Source: Bradyrhizobium sp. WSM3983 (lineage in GTDB: Bacteria > Pseudomonadota > Alphaproteobacteria > Rhizobiales > Xanthobacteraceae). From it: a stretch of DNA of 64,000 nucleotides. The stretch spans positions 186,001 through 250,000 of the forward strand of contig NZ_AXAY01000011.1 in assembly GCF_000473045.1 (NCBI RefSeq). Reading direction: 5' to 3'. The notes below the pieces were generated by a model that had not been told where the DNA came from, did no database searches, and was given only the letters and a program-made list of their open reading frames with translations. Positions 45,315 through 53,753 of this stretch are shown here, in pieces (within the stretch, counting starts at the first letter, position 1; every line of letters starts with the position of its first letter). The translations under genes and the position numbers were made by a program.

Positions 45315-46334
45315 ATGGCGGAGCCGGCGAAGCTTGTCAGCGCGATATCGAACGCCGAACCCGCCATTCCCGGCCTGGTCTGGGCGTTCCGCCTGCACAG
45401 CGACGGAAGCGCAGAGGCGCTGCCGATCGATCAGCCGATCGAGTTCAGCCATGATGGCCGGCTCTGGCTGCATTTCAATTTGACAGATGGTCGCGTGCGG
45501 CCGTGGATCGCGGCATCACAGCTGCCGCCGCTGGCGCGCGATCTGTTGCTGTCGAACGACACGTTCCAGCAGCTTCACGTCATCGACCATTGCGTCTACG
45601 GCGTGTTCTCCGATCTCGTCCGTGACATCGATGCTGCTACGGAAGAGACCGCATTCCTGCGCTTCGCCATGACCGAGCATCTGCTGGTCTCCGGCCGCCA
45701 CCAGGCGCTGTGCTCGGCGGACGCGACGCGGCGCGTGCTCGAAGGCGGCTATCGGGTCGACAATGTCGCCCATCTGCTGGAAAAGATCGTCGACGAGGTC
45801 GCCGACACGCTCGATCGGATAGCCGACAAGCTCGGCCAGGAGGTCGATGGCATCGAGGAACGCATTCTGGCCGATAATGTGAAGCCGGAGATGCGCCGCG
45901 ACCTCGGTCGGCTGCGCCGGACCTGCGTCAGGCTGCACCGCCAGCTGACCGGGCTGCGCGTGCTGTTTCATCGGCTTGATCAGAAGAACACCGATCATCT
46001 GTCGCCGGGCTTGCGCATCCAGGCCGGCAAGCTCGCCCAGCGGCTCGACGGTCTCGACCACGACATCGTCGAGCTGCGCGAACGCAGCCGCTTGCTCGAG
46101 GAGGAGTTGCGCTTCAAGAACGAGGAGGAGAGCAACCGCCACCTCCACACGCTCTCGATCGTGACGACGCTGCTGCTGCCGCCGACGCTGATCACCGGCA
46201 TCTTCGGCATGAACACCAAGGGCCTGCCGCTGACCGATGTTGACGAGGGATTTATCTGGGCTGCCTGCTTGATGGCTTCGTCGATCGGTGCTGCTTATCT
46301 TTTCATGCGGCGCACTGGCATCTTTAAAAAGTAG
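45315..46334 (+). CDS. CorA/ZntB-family divalent cation transporter
   Basis: 339 aa. A large N-terminal cytoplasmic domain contains a long coiled coil (about 190-280, rich in LRRTCVRLHRQL and LEEELRFKNEEE). Two C-terminal membrane segments flank the signature GMNTKGLP (about 300). In place of the usual acidic loop, DVDEGF follows. The family comprises Mg2+ channels and the Zn2+ transporter ZntB; length and the shortened N-terminus favour the ZntB-like group. GGGGGTAGG precedes ATG 45315. Confidence 0.9.
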   Translation: MAEPAKLVSAISNAEPAIPGLVWAFRLHSDGSAEALPIDQPIEFSHDGRLWLHFNLTDGRVRPWIAASQLPPLARDLLLSNDTFQQLHVIDHCVYGVFSDLVRDIDAATEETAFLRFAMTEHLLVSGRHQALCSADATRRVLEGGYRVDNVAHLLEKIVDEVADTLDRIADKLGQEVDGIEERILADNVKPEMRRDLGRLRRTCVRLHRQLTGLRVLFHRLDQKNTDHLSPGLRIQAGKLAQRLDGLDHDIVELRERSRLLEEELRFKNEEESNRHLHTLSIVTTLLLPPTLITGIFGMNTKGLPLTDVDEGFIWAACLMASSIGAAYLFMRRTGIFKK

Positions 46335-46356
46335 CGCGTGCCAGCCGGTATCCGTT

Positions 46357-47760
46357 GTGAGTGGGACCGCCCAGACATTCGTGTTGCGAAGCTCGCTTGT
46401 GATCGCGACTGCGCTTCTCGCGAGCACCAGCGCATTCGCCGGCGCCAAGGACGAGAGCGCCGCCGACTGGCTGTTTCCGAAATGGTTCAACGAGTGGCAT
46501 GACGGTCTTGCCAACAAGGGGCTAAATTTCGGCGCGACCTACATCGCCGACAACATCGGCAACGTGTCGGGCGGAGTCTCGCGCGGCGCCATCCATTTCG
46601 GCCGGCTCGATCTCTCGGTCGACGCCGATCTCGACAAGCTGGTCGGCTGGACCGGCGGCCGCTTCTACGCCAACGGCTTGATCATCTACGGCCGCGGGCT
46701 GACGCGGAACTACATCCATAACCTCGCGACCATCAGCGAGATCGAGGCGCTGCCCGACCAGCGGCTCTACAACGCCTATTTCGAGCAGAGCCTCTTCAAC
46801 GATCGCCTGAGCATCAGGGCCGGCCAGCAGGCCGCCGATGTCGAGTTCTTCGACAGCGAGACCGACGACCTCTTCATCAACGGCACCTTCGGCTGGCCCG
46901 CAATCAAGGCCACCAATCTGCCGGCCGGCGGCCCGGCGCCGCCGATCGCGGTGCCCGGCATTCGCGTCAAGGCGCAGGTCGCGGACAACGTCACCGTCTT
47001 CGGTGCGGTGTTCAACGGCAGCGCGGCGCGGCCCGGCGACGGCGATCCGCAGACCCGCGACAATCACGGCCTGGCGTTTCGCGTCAACGATCCGCCCTGG
47101 CTCATCGGGCAAATTCACTTCGACTATCATCTCGATATCGGCGGAAGTTCGCTTGCCGGCAACTTCACGCCCGGCGGGTGGTATCATTTCGGCGATTTCG
47201 ACAGCCAGCGCTTCACGGCTGATGGCTTGTCGCTCGCGGACCCGACCGGATCCGGCATCCCGGCAAAACTTCGCGGCAATTATGGAATCTATGCCGTCGT
47301 GGAGCAGACCCTCTGGCGGCCGCCGGGGGGAGAGCCCGAGAAGACCGTTTCGGCCTCGATCCCCGGCGTCACCGCGTTCGGCCGCATCGCCTACAGCCCG
47401 CCTGACCGCAACCTGATCGATCTCTATCTCGACGGCGGCATCGGCTTTGTCGGCTTTACGCCCGGCCGTCCGCTCGACCGCTTCGGGATCGGCTTGGCCT
47501 ATATGCGGATTTCGGGGACGGCACGGAGCCTCGATGTCGATAGCCAATTTTTCAACGGCATCCAGAGCCCGGTGCGCAGCAGCGAGGCCCTGCTCGAAAT
47601 CATCTACGAAGCGCACATCAAGCCGGGTTGGCTGATCGCGCCTTATTTCCAGTATGTGGTGCGTCCCTCCGGCGGCATCCCGAACCCGAACGATCCGAGC
47701 GGCGTGTCGCGGATCGGTGACGCCGCGGTGTTCGGCGTCACCACCACGATCAGGTACTAG
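46357..47760 (+). CDS. OprB-family carbohydrate-selective-type porin
   Basis: About 467 aa from GTG 46357. A signal peptide (LRSSLVIATALLASTSAFA) is followed by an outer-membrane beta-barrel with alternating aromatic strands (GGRFYANGLIIYGRG, LDLYLDGG-like segments near the C-terminus). It ends in IRY, typical for outer-membrane proteins. Frames open from 46288, overlapping the transporter gene, and GTG 46381 is another option, so the start is uncertain. Substrate unknown. Its stop codon overlaps that of the convergent MFS gene through a shared CTAG. Confidence 0.85.
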   Translation: MSGTAQTFVLRSSLVIATALLASTSAFAGAKDESAADWLFPKWFNEWHDGLANKGLNFGATYIADNIGNVSGGVSRGAIHFGRLDLSVDADLDKLVGWTGGRFYANGLIIYGRGLTRNYIHNLATISEIEALPDQRLYNAYFEQSLFNDRLSIRAGQQAADVEFFDSETDDLFINGTFGWPAIKATNLPAGGPAPPIAVPGIRVKAQVADNVTVFGAVFNGSAARPGDGDPQTRDNHGLAFRVNDPPWLIGQIHFDYHLDIGGSSLAGNFTPGGWYHFGDFDSQRFTADGLSLADPTGSGIPAKLRGNYGIYAVVEQTLWRPPGGEPEKTVSASIPGVTAFGRIAYSPPDRNLIDLYLDGGIGFVGFTPGRPLDRFGIGLAYMRISGTARSLDVDSQFFNGIQSPVRSSEALLEIIYEAHIKPGWLIAPYFQYVVRPSGGIPNPNDPSGVSRIGDAAVFGVTTTIRY

Positions 47761-49052
47761 GCTATCGCCGGTTTCGCTTGCGGTTTTGGTTGCCGCGACA
47801 GCGCCAGCACGATCAGCGAGGCAAACACGCAGAGCGCGCCGGCGACGAAGAAGGCGGGCAGGTAGCTCTGCAGCAGCGTCCGCGACAGGCCTGCGCCGAA
47901 GGCGGCCGTGCCGGCGCCGAGCTGATGGCCGGCAAAGATCCAGCCGAACACCAGATTGGCGCGTTCGGGCCCGAATTTTTGCGCGGTCAGCCGCACCGTC
48001 GGTGGCACCGTCGCGATCCAATCGAGGCCGTAGAACATTGCGAAGACCGACAGGCCATAGAACGAGAAATCGCTGAAGGGCAGGAAGATCAGCGAAAGCC
48101 CGCGCAAGCCGTAGTACCAGAACAGGAGGAAGCGATTGTCATAGCGGTCCGACAGCCAGCCCGACATGATGGTGCCGAAGAAGTCGAAGATGCCCATCGC
48201 CGCCAGCAGGCTCGCCGCTTGCACCTGCGGGATGCCGAAATCGAGGCACATCGGGATCAGGTGCACCTGCACGAGCCCGTTGGTCGAGGCGCCGCAGACG
48301 AAGAACGTCGCAAACAAGATCCAGAAAGCGCTCGACTTCGAGGCGTCGCGTAGCATGCCGAGCGCAACGGCCGTGATCGAACCGTGGTTCACGGGCGGTG
48401 CGGGCAGGGGCTCGGTGCCTTCGTCGCCGAACGGACGCAGGCCGAGATCGCTTGGGCGGTCGCGCATCACGAGCAAGACCGCCGCCGCAGAAACGCCGAG
48501 CATGATGCAGACGAAGCCGAGCGCGAGCCGCCAGCCGAAGCGCTCGGTCAGGCTTGCAAGCAGCGGCAGGAACACGAGCTGGCCGGTGGCGACGCTCGCG
48601 GTCAAGATGCCGACGACGAGGCCGCGCCTTGCGGCAAACCAACGCGTTGAGATTGTGGCGCCGAGCACCAGCGCGGTCATGCCGGTGCCGATGCCGATCA
48701 CCACGCCCCACAGCGCCACGAGCTGCCAGACCTGCGTCATGCCGAGCGAGGCCACCAGCGCCGAGACGACGATGAGTTGCGCGGTCAGCGTGACATTGCG
48801 CAGGCCGTAGCGGTTGAGGAGAGCGGCCGCGAACGGCGCCATGAGTCCGAACAGGATGAAGCGGATCGACAGCGCGGAGGAAATCTCTGCCGTGCTCCAG
48901 CCGAACTCCTTCTGGAGCGGAACGATGAACACGCCGGGCGCGCCGACCGTGCCGGCGCTGATCAGCGCGGCGAAGAAGGTCACGCCGACCATCACCCAGC
49001 CGTAATGGATGTTGCGACGGCCAAGCGCGGCCGAAAGCCAGTTCGAGATCAT
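47757..49052 (-). CDS. MFS transporter
   Basis: 431 aa with twelve predicted membrane segments. The loop between segments 2 and 3 is followed by ALLNRYGLRNVTLTAQL, and GWLSDRYDNR occupies the corresponding second-half position. It resembles the oxalate/formate and monocarboxylate-type MFS group. Substrate not deducible. The stop overlaps the porin's by three bases, so transcripts of the two genes may interfere or share a bidirectional end. Confidence 0.9.
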   Translation of the reverse strand: MISNWLSAALGRRNIHYGWVMVGVTFFAALISAGTVGAPGVFIVPLQKEFGWSTAEISSALSIRFILFGLMAPFAAALLNRYGLRNVTLTAQLIVVSALVASLGMTQVWQLVALWGVVIGIGTGMTALVLGATISTRWFAARRGLVVGILTASVATGQLVFLPLLASLTERFGWRLALGFVCIMLGVSAAAVLLVMRDRPSDLGLRPFGDEGTEPLPAPPVNHGSITAVALGMLRDASKSSAFWILFATFFVCGASTNGLVQVHLIPMCLDFGIPQVQAASLLAAMGIFDFFGTIMSGWLSDRYDNRFLLFWYYGLRGLSLIFLPFSDFSFYGLSVFAMFYGLDWIATVPPTVRLTAQKFGPERANLVFGWIFAGHQLGAGTAAFGAGLSRTLLQSYLPAFFVAGALCVFASLIVLALSRQPKPQAKPAIA

Positions 49053-49164
49053 TGCCCCTCAATCCAGGTTGGCGGGTTTTGGGCGACCCGCGTCATCGTT
49101 GCAGTCTGGCATAAGACCCGAAAGTCTAAAATGCCAGACTTCCCTCAATTTCGGCCAATCGCTG

Positions 49165-50361
49165 TCAGCGCGTGAGACGCTCCACCGCGATCGCCGTAGC
49201 CTCGCCACCGCCGATGCAGAGCGCCGCGACGCCGCGCTTGAGGTTGTTGGCCTCCAGCGCATGCAGCAGCGTCACGATCAGCCGCGCGCCGGTGGCGCCG
49301 ATGGGATGGCCGAGCGCGCAGGCGCCGCCGTTGATGTTGAGTTTTTCGCGGGGAATGCCGAGATCGCGCTGCGCCGCCATTGCCACCACGGCGAAGGCTT
49401 CGTTGATCTCGAAAAGGTCGACATCGCCCGCGCTCCAGCCGATCTTGTCGAGTAGCTTGCGGATCGCCGGGATCGGCGCGGTCGTGAACCATTGCGGCTC
49501 CTGGCTGTGGGTGGCGTGGCCCTTGATCTCGGCGATAACAGGCAGGCCGTTGCGATCGGCGAGCGAACGTTTCGTCAGCACCAGCGCGGCGGCACCGTCG
49601 GCGTTGGCGGAGGAGGCGGCCGGCGTGATGGTGCCATTGGCGCGGAACGCCGGCTTCAATCCGGGGATCTTGGCCGGATCGACCTTCAGCGGATGTTCGT
49701 CATTGGCGATCACGCGCGGGCCTGCCTTCTCGGTCAGTGTGATCGGCGCGATCTCGGCCTTGAAGGCGCCGCCCTCGACCGCCTGGCGGGCGCGACTCAG
49801 CGTTTCCATCGCGTAGGCGTCCTGATCCTTGCGGGTGAACTGATAGGCCTCCGCCGTGGCTTCGCCGAAGTCGCCCATGGAGCGGCCGGTCTCGTAGGCG
49901 TCCTCGAGGCCGTCCATCATCATGTGGTCGATGATGCGGTCATGGCCGGCGCGATAGCCGCCGCGCGCCTTGGCCAGCAGATAAGGTGCGTTGCTCATGC
50001 TCTCCATGCCGCCGGAGACGACCATCTCGGCCGAGCCCGCGCGGATGATGTCGTGCGCCAGCATGGTCGCCTTCATGCCGGACCCGCAGACCTTGTTGAC
50101 GGTGGTCGCGCCGGTGGCATCGGGCAGGCCTGCGCTACGCGCCGCCTGGCGCGCCGGTGCCTGGCCCTGGCCGGCGGGCAGCACGCAGCCCATGAACACC
50201 TCGTCGACCTTCTCGGGCGCGAGCTTGGCGCGTTCCAATGCCGCGCCGATGACGTGCGATCCAAGCTTGTGCGCGGCGAGCGGTGACAACTCGCCCATGA
50301 AGCGGCCGAGCGGGGTGCGGGCGGCGGAGACGATGACGACGGGATCGGAGGCTTCGGCCAT
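49165..50361 (-). CDS. Acetyl-CoA C-acetyltransferase
   Basis: 398 aa classical thiolase. The nucleophile Cys is in VNKVCGSGMKA near residue 90, NEAFAVVAM near 325, and CALGHPIGATG near 355 with the catalytic His. Reaction: two acetyl-CoA to acetoacetyl-CoA or the reverse in beta-oxidation. The promoter region holds the palindrome CATCATATGATG. Sits with enoyl-CoA hydratase and thioesterase genes in a fatty-acid/acyl-CoA block. Confidence 0.93.
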   Translation of the reverse strand: MAEASDPVVIVSAARTPLGRFMGELSPLAAHKLGSHVIGAALERAKLAPEKVDEVFMGCVLPAGQGQAPARQAARSAGLPDATGATTVNKVCGSGMKATMLAHDIIRAGSAEMVVSGGMESMSNAPYLLAKARGGYRAGHDRIIDHMMMDGLEDAYETGRSMGDFGEATAEAYQFTRKDQDAYAMETLSRARQAVEGGAFKAEIAPITLTEKAGPRVIANDEHPLKVDPAKIPGLKPAFRANGTITPAASSANADGAAALVLTKRSLADRNGLPVIAEIKGHATHSQEPQWFTTAPIPAIRKLLDKIGWSAGDVDLFEINEAFAVVAMAAQRDLGIPREKLNINGGACALGHPIGATGARLIVTLLHALEANNLKRGVAALCIGGGEATAIAVERLTR

Positions 50362-50398
50362 GACAAGACTCCCTGGCGATGACGTGTAAGATTATAAC

Positions 50399-50410
50399 CA
50401 TCATATGATG
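50399..50410. promoter_or_regulatory. 12-bp palindrome in thiolase promoter region
   Basis: CATCATATGATG is perfectly self-complementary, 38 bases upstream of the thiolase start. The TATGATG half-site recurs (minus strand) in the dyad before the PaaI thioesterase gene (51388-51403). A common regulator, for example the TetR protein encoded at 52017, is inference. Confidence 0.45.
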
Positions 50411-50490
50411 CAGCGCAAAAAATGCAATCGCGCCCAGCATGAGAAATTGTCGTGGTTCGGATGAGAATTGGTCGTTCGATTGGAGGAGGC

Positions 50491-51261
50491 CTACCGCTTC
50501 CGGTTCACAAACGCCTGCATCAGGCGCGTCGGCTCGTCGGTCAGAAACGACTCGCCGAACACCTTGACGCTCAAATTTATCGACTCCGTCAGCGGCAGTT
50601 CCTCCCATTGCCGCAGCAGGGCCTTCTGCGACCGCAGCGCCTCCGGGCCGCATTCGAGCAGCGCGTTCACGAGGTGCTCGATCTCGGCATCCAGTCCGCC
50701 GACCGCCGCGATCTTGTCGATCAGGCCCCAGGCCAGCGCCGTCGGCGCATCGATATTCTCCGCGGTCATCACCAGCCAGCGCGCGCGGGCCCAGCCGATC
50801 AGGCGCGGCAGCAGCGCGGCGTGGATCACCGAGGGAATGCCGACGCGGACCTCGGGCATGCCGAAATGCGCATCATGCGTGGCGATGCGGAAGTCGCAGG
50901 CGGCGGCGACTTCGAGCCCGCCGCCGAGGCACCAGCCGGGCATGCGCGCGATCATGGGGGCTGGGAATTGGCGCACGGCCTCGCAGAGATCGCGCAGGCG
51001 GCTGATGAAGGCTTCGGCTGACTTCTGGTCGAGCTTCGCCATCTCCTTGATGTCAGCGCCGCCGATCATGCTCTTCTCGCTCTGGCCGCGCAGCACTACG
51101 ACGCGGATGCTCCGGTCAGAGGAGAGCTGCTGCAGGCCTTCGCGCACCGCGTCGGTTACGGGCGAGCCCAGAATATTCAGCGGGCCGGCGTTGCAAATCG
51201 CGACATGGACGACGCCGCGCGCATCGCGCGTCACGCCGCAGTGGTTGTTGAGCATTTCCAT
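50491..51261 (-). CDS. Enoyl-CoA hydratase/isomerase-family protein
   Basis: 256 aa crotonase-fold enzyme. The oxyanion-hole segments are SMIGGADIKEM near residue 66 and MPGWCLGGGLEVAAACDFRI near 108. Only one of the two Glu residues of classical hydratases is evident (PEVRVGIPS), so the reaction is not certain. An upstream in-frame ATG at 51315 adds 18 residues rich in Arg/Cys; I prefer ATG 51261. Divergent from the PaaI gene. Confidence 0.87.
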   Translation of the reverse strand: MEMLNNHCGVTRDARGVVHVAICNAGPLNILGSPVTDAVREGLQQLSSDRSIRVVVLRGQSEKSMIGGADIKEMAKLDQKSAEAFISRLRDLCEAVRQFPAPMIARMPGWCLGGGLEVAAACDFRIATHDAHFGMPEVRVGIPSVIHAALLPRLIGWARARWLVMTAENIDAPTALAWGLIDKIAAVGGLDAEIEHLVNALLECGPEALRSQKALLRQWEELPLTESINLSVKVFGESFLTDEPTRLMQAFVNRKR

Positions 51262-51387
51262 CGTGGGATCTCGAAGGTTTCGTGGGCATGCGCATTGCGC
51301 GCGCGTCGGGATCACTTCCGGGCCGAAATGCCTGGCTTGTCAAGCGGGCGGGCCGGAGTTGTTGCCACTGTGAAGTCCGCAGCATAA

Positions 51388-51403
51388 TATGACACACATC
51401 ATA
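51388..51403. promoter_or_regulatory. TATGA-N6-TCATA dyad before thioesterase gene
   Basis: TATGACACACATCATA, 15 bases before the PaaI start codon and within the divergent region with the enoyl-CoA hydratase gene. Its minus strand carries TATGATG, the half-site of the palindrome at 50399-50410. Position near a start suits a repressor operator. Confidence 0.4.
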
Positions 51404-51417
51404 CAAAGAGGCAGCCC

Positions 51418-51957
51418 ATGACCGAACCAGCTCAACTCGACCTGTTTTCGCCTGCGCAACGGCGCGAGCGCGTAGTCGACTGGCAGGTGCCTGCGCCGGT
51501 TGCGAAGGTGGCGATGGGCCTATCAGGCATGGACGCCATGCTGGGCATCCGCGACGGGCGCCTGCCGCCGCCGCCGTTCGCAAAGCTGATCGGTTTCATC
51601 ATGTCCGTGGTCGAGCCGGGCCGGATCGTGATGGAACTGGAGCCGCGCGAGGACCTCGAAAATACCATCGGCCTCCTGCACGGGGCTACCGCCGCCGCGC
51701 TCCTCGACACCGCCATGGGGTGTGCGATCTCGACGCGGCTGGAGGCGGGGCAGTCGTCGGTGACTCTCGACCTGAAAATGACCTTCCTGCGTCCGCTTTC
51801 GGTCCGGTCGGGGCTGATCTCGGCCGAAGGCAAAATCATCAAGCTGGGGCGCCAGACCAGTTACACCGAAGGCTTCGTCCGCGATGGTAAGGGGGCCCTC
51901 GCAGTCCATGCAACTGCAACCTTTTCCATGATCGGCAACAATTTCACCGGGAATTAA
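51418..51957 (+). CDS. PaaI-family hot-dog thioesterase
   Basis: 179 aa. The hot-dog core has LLHGATAAALLDTAMGCAIS near residue 87 with the catalytic-site Asp on the central helix, and VTLDLKMTFLRPL near 120. It hydrolyses acyl- or aryl-CoA thioesters in degradation pathways. AGAGG precedes the ATG. The N-terminal 55 residues before the hot-dog fold are longer than in minimal PaaI. A TetR regulator follows in the same direction after 59 bases. Confidence 0.88.
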   Translation: MTEPAQLDLFSPAQRRERVVDWQVPAPVAKVAMGLSGMDAMLGIRDGRLPPPPFAKLIGFIMSVVEPGRIVMELEPREDLENTIGLLHGATAAALLDTAMGCAISTRLEAGQSSVTLDLKMTFLRPLSVRSGLISAEGKIIKLGRQTSYTEGFVRDGKGALAVHATATFSMIGNNFTGN

Positions 51958-52016
51958 TGCGCCGCCCGGGCGATATCCGTGTTATGAGATGACCTCTGAC
52001 ATCCAATGAGAGCCGC

Positions 52017-52637
52017 ATGCGCTATTCTCGGGAACACAAGCAGGAAACCCACGACCGCATCGTGAAGAAGGCGTCGGTGCGGCTGCGCGAAAAGGGTGCC
52101 CACGGCATCGGCGTCGCCGACCTCATGAATGAGGCGGGCCTGACCCATGGCGGCTTCTACGCGCATTTCGATTCCCGCGAGGCGCTGGTGATCGAGGCCT
52201 TTGGCTACGCCATGGACCGCGCGATGGAGCACTGGCGCAAGCAGTCCGATCAGGTCGCGCCTGAGAAGCAGCTCGCCCAGATCGTCGAGACCTATCTCTC
52301 GGCGCTGCACCGGGACAATCCCGGCCATGGCTGCTCGATCCCCGCGCTCGGCGCCGAGATTGCGCGCGAGAGCCCGAAGACGCGAAAGGCCTTTGCCGGC
52401 AAGCTCGACGAGATGGTCGAGATGATGACCGACTTCATCCCCAATTTGCCCCGCAAGGCCGCGCGCAAACAGGCGATCGCCACGCTGGCGACCATGGCCG
52501 GCACCATGCTGCTGGCCCGCATTGCAGGCTCGAGCGAGCTCTCGGACGAGGTGCTGAAGGCCGGCAAGGACAGCGCGCTGGAGGGTGCGAAGCGTGAGCC
52601 GAAGGTGACGGCGGCGAAGAAGGCGAAGCAGAATTAG
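52017..52637 (+). CDS. TetR/AcrR-family transcriptional regulator
   Basis: 206 aa. The N-terminal helix-turn-helix includes LREKGAHGIGVADLMNEAGL and THGGFYAHFDSREALV near 25-60. The C-terminal ligand domain contains GCSIPALGAEIARESP, typical of the group near TetR_C_16-like proteins. Basic Lys-rich tail. Located at the end of a small acyl-CoA gene block, whose expression it may control. Confidence 0.9.
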   Translation: MRYSREHKQETHDRIVKKASVRLREKGAHGIGVADLMNEAGLTHGGFYAHFDSREALVIEAFGYAMDRAMEHWRKQSDQVAPEKQLAQIVETYLSALHRDNPGHGCSIPALGAEIARESPKTRKAFAGKLDEMVEMMTDFIPNLPRKAARKQAIATLATMAGTMLLARIAGSSELSDEVLKAGKDSALEGAKREPKVTAAKKAKQN

Positions 52638-52642
52638 GTGCC

Positions 52643-52721
52643 GTAGGGCGGGTTGGCGAAGCGTAACCCGCCACTGTCGTTATCCGCGGAAACGGAAGAG
52701 GTGGGTTACGCCTTCGGCTAG
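52643..52721. repeat. Dispersed repeat (GTAGGGCGGGTT variant)
   Basis: GTAGGGCGGGTTGGCGAAGC with inner GCGTAACCCGCC and right-hand GGTGGGTTACGCC segments gives nested dyads. Variant of the family at 26664 and 62831. It fills the space between convergent TetR and LysR genes and directly abuts the LysR stop codon. Confidence 0.7.
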
Positions 52722-53651
52722 CTAACCTGCGACAGCGGCGCAATATCGCCCCGCAAACAACGCCCGCTCGCGCTCCACAATCTCGCTGATGTAATCGGCG
52801 ACTGCCCGGATTCGCGCGAGATCCTTACTGTCGGCGTGCATCAGCATCCAGAACGTCCGCGTGATCGATATCTCCTCAGGGAGCACGGCCACGAGCTGCG
52901 GATAATCGCTCGCCATGAAATGCGGCAGCACGGCGATGCCGAAGCCTGCGAGCGTGGCGTTGAGCTGCGCGATCAGATTGGCGCTGCGGAGGCGCGCGGA
53001 AATGCGCGGTGACACCTGCGGCAGATAGTCGAGCTCCGGCGTAAACAGGAGCTCTTCGATGTAGCCGACGAAGCGGTGCTGCGGCAGCATTTCGCGCGCG
53101 GTGATTTTAGGGAAGCGGTCGAGATAGGCCGGCGAAGCATAGAGACCGAGACGGTAGTCGAGTAGCTTGCGGCCGACGATGCGGCCTTCTTTGGGCATGG
53201 TCAGGCTGATCGCGATATCCGCCTCGCGCTTGGAGAGACTGAACAACCGCGCGGTGGCTACAAGTTGTAGGTCGAGATCGGGATAGCGGTCGGCGAAGGC
53301 TGCCAGCCGCGGCGCCAGGAAGGCGGTGCCGAACCCGTCGGGCGCGCCGATCCGCACCGTGCCGGTCAGGCGCGCCACCGAGCCGCCGACCTGTTCCTGG
53401 TTGGCGACGATGGTCGATTCCATCGCCTCCGCGCTGTCGGCGACACGCTGGCCGGCCTCTGTGAGGAGGTAGCCGGTCTTGCGCCGGTCAAACAGCTTGG
53501 CCGAAAGGTGCTTCTCCAGCCGGTCCACACGGCGGATCACGGTGGCATGGTCGACCCCAAGCTGTTTGGCCGCAGCCGAAACCGAGCCGCCCCGCACGAT
53601 GGCCAGCACGAAGCGAAAGTCGTCCCAGTCGATAGCGCCTTGATCCAGCAT
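52722..53651 (-). CDS. LysR-family regulator of the valine-degradation operon
   Basis: 309 aa from ATG 53651. The winged helix spans about 8-65 (FRFVLAIVRGGSVSAAAKQL and ATVIRRVDRLEKHLSAKLF), followed by the periplasmic-binding-like effector domain. The raw frame is open far upstream (to 55259), but that part is antisense to mmsA and has no family signal. Divergent from mmsA with 102 bases between starts, including a clear inverted repeat. So it probably controls the mms operon and itself. Confidence 0.9.
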   Translation of the reverse strand: MLDQGAIDWDDFRFVLAIVRGGSVSAAAKQLGVDHATVIRRVDRLEKHLSAKLFDRRKTGYLLTEAGQRVADSAEAMESTIVANQEQVGGSVARLTGTVRIGAPDGFGTAFLAPRLAAFADRYPDLDLQLVATARLFSLSKREADIAISLTMPKEGRIVGRKLLDYRLGLYASPAYLDRFPKITAREMLPQHRFVGYIEELLFTPELDYLPQVSPRISARLRSANLIAQLNATLAGFGIAVLPHFMASDYPQLVAVLPEEISITRTFWMLMHADSKDLARIRAVADYISEIVERERALFAGRYCAAVAG

Positions 53652-53685
53652 TTTCGCACATCTATGGTGCATTATCTCAGACTTG

Positions 53686-53714
53686 AATCCTATAAAATGC
53701 AGGTCGATAGGATT
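53686..53714. promoter_or_regulatory. Inverted repeat in LysR/mmsA intergenic region
   Basis: AATCCTAT, 13 bases, ATAGGATT: perfect 8-bp arms, with the overall span and centre spacing usual for LysR operators (T-N11-A type). It lies 34 bases upstream of the LysR start and 39 bases before mmsA. Confidence 0.6.
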
Positions 53715-53753
53715 TGTCAAAGCGATCAAGCTCGGACTTAAGGAGTTCATCCC

